Below are positions 63,906 through 64,000 of a stretch of DNA of 64,000 bases, in pieces (position 1 is the first letter of the stretch; the number at the start of each line of letters is the position of its first letter). The notes under the pieces are model-generated. The model did not search any database. It was not told the DNA's origin and was given only the letters and a program-made list of their open reading frames with translations. The stretch lies in assembly GCF_900100205.1 (NCBI RefSeq), contig NZ_FNEQ01000006.1:354738-418737 (forward strand), given 5' to 3'. The stretch is from Duganella sp. OV510 (GTDB lineage Bacteria > Pseudomonadota > Gammaproteobacteria > Burkholderiales > Burkholderiaceae_D). Made by a program: the position numbers and the translations under genes.

Positions 63906-64000
63906 TGTAGTGGTTTAATGTACCCGGACACCAATTTAGGCGAGAATGCTCGCCATGGAGAGGTGTTTGATGAGCAAGCAAAGACGTACATTTTCCCCTG
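63905..64000 (+). mobile_element. IS3-family insertion sequence, left end, continues beyond the window
   Basis: The end starts near TGTAGTGGTTTAATG (about 63906) and includes ACCCGGACACC, a terminal-repeat-like sequence, the hairpin GGCGAG/CTCGCC (63939-63954), GGAGAGG, and the first codons of a transposase. Its other end is outside the window, so the target duplication cannot be checked. Confidence 0.7.
63970..64000 (+). CDS. IS3-family transposase OrfA, first ten codons
   Basis: ATG at 63970 follows GGAGAGG and encodes MSKQRRTFSP before the window ends. This matches the start of OrfA helix-turn-helix proteins in IS3-family elements, whose next residues are usually EFKREA. OrfA binds the IS ends and, fused with OrfB, forms the transposase. 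Confidence 0.7.
   Translation, partial: MSKQRRTFSP

Overview
The window reads as a chromosome segment of a Gram-negative betaproteobacterium, most likely Burkholderiales. This rests on the GC-rich coding sequence, a Burkholderia-type porin, NahR/NagR-type gentisate-pathway genes, MlaA and EmrAB-type envelope systems, and many LysR regulators. The genus cannot be fixed from sequence alone. Bases 1 to about 52,000 look like native, GC-rich catabolic DNA. From about 52,200 to the end, a patchwork with AT-rich stretches carries mobilisation, defence and replication-type genes and ends inside an insertion sequence.

Region 1 (1-6,200) holds the tail of a ZIP metal transporter, a GH95 fucosidase, and a TetR-headed envelope/membrane run (MipA/OmpV, MlaA, DoxX, cytochrome b561). 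Region 2 (6,193-18,700) is a salicylate-to-gentisate catabolic operon. NagR is divergent from ferredoxin reductase (nagAa), gentisate dioxygenase (nagI), fumarylpyruvate hydrolase (nagK), salicylate 5-hydroxylase (nagG, nagH), Rieske ferredoxin (nagAb), a five-gene branched-chain-type ABC importer, maleylpyruvate isomerase (nagL) and a porin. A NahR-like box sits in the divergent promoter. Region 3 (18,800-30,300) has LysR and AraC regulators, then a TonB receptor and GH3 beta-glucosidase divergent from a Tat-exported GMC oxidoreductase, a salicylaldehyde-dehydrogenase-like enzyme and an outer-membrane MetA-type protein. Four copies of a 14-bp motif lie between the two arms.

Region 4 (30,300-46,750) holds small oxidoreductase and hydrolase units with LysR regulators, a five-gene operon with two exported proteins, an extradiol dioxygenase, and a MarR-controlled tripartite efflux operon. 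Region 5 (46,750-52,000) holds an aryl-alcohol dehydrogenase, a second AraC regulator, a second salicylaldehyde-dehydrogenase-like enzyme and a type II NADH dehydrogenase. Regions 2, 3 and 5 together suggest a pathway in which a plant phenolic glycoside such as salicin is taken up and cleaved to an aryl alcohol. The alcohol would be oxidised to the aldehyde and acid, hydroxylated to gentisate, and broken down to pyruvate and fumarate. This is inference from gene content.

Region 6 (52,200-64,000) is an accessory island. It has a relaxase split across two frames by a textbook -1 frameshift signal, a ribbon-helix-helix accessory gene beside three hairpins (oriT-like), and an array of eleven 11-bp repeats (iteron-like). 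A Gabija-like pair (OLD/TOPRIM nuclease plus UvrD-like helicase) is followed by a broken third gene resembling a PD-(D/E)XK nuclease. A Lon-like AAA ATPase with a decayed paralogue tail, a winged-helix protein, a family A DNA polymerase and a gene cut by an IS3-family element complete the window.
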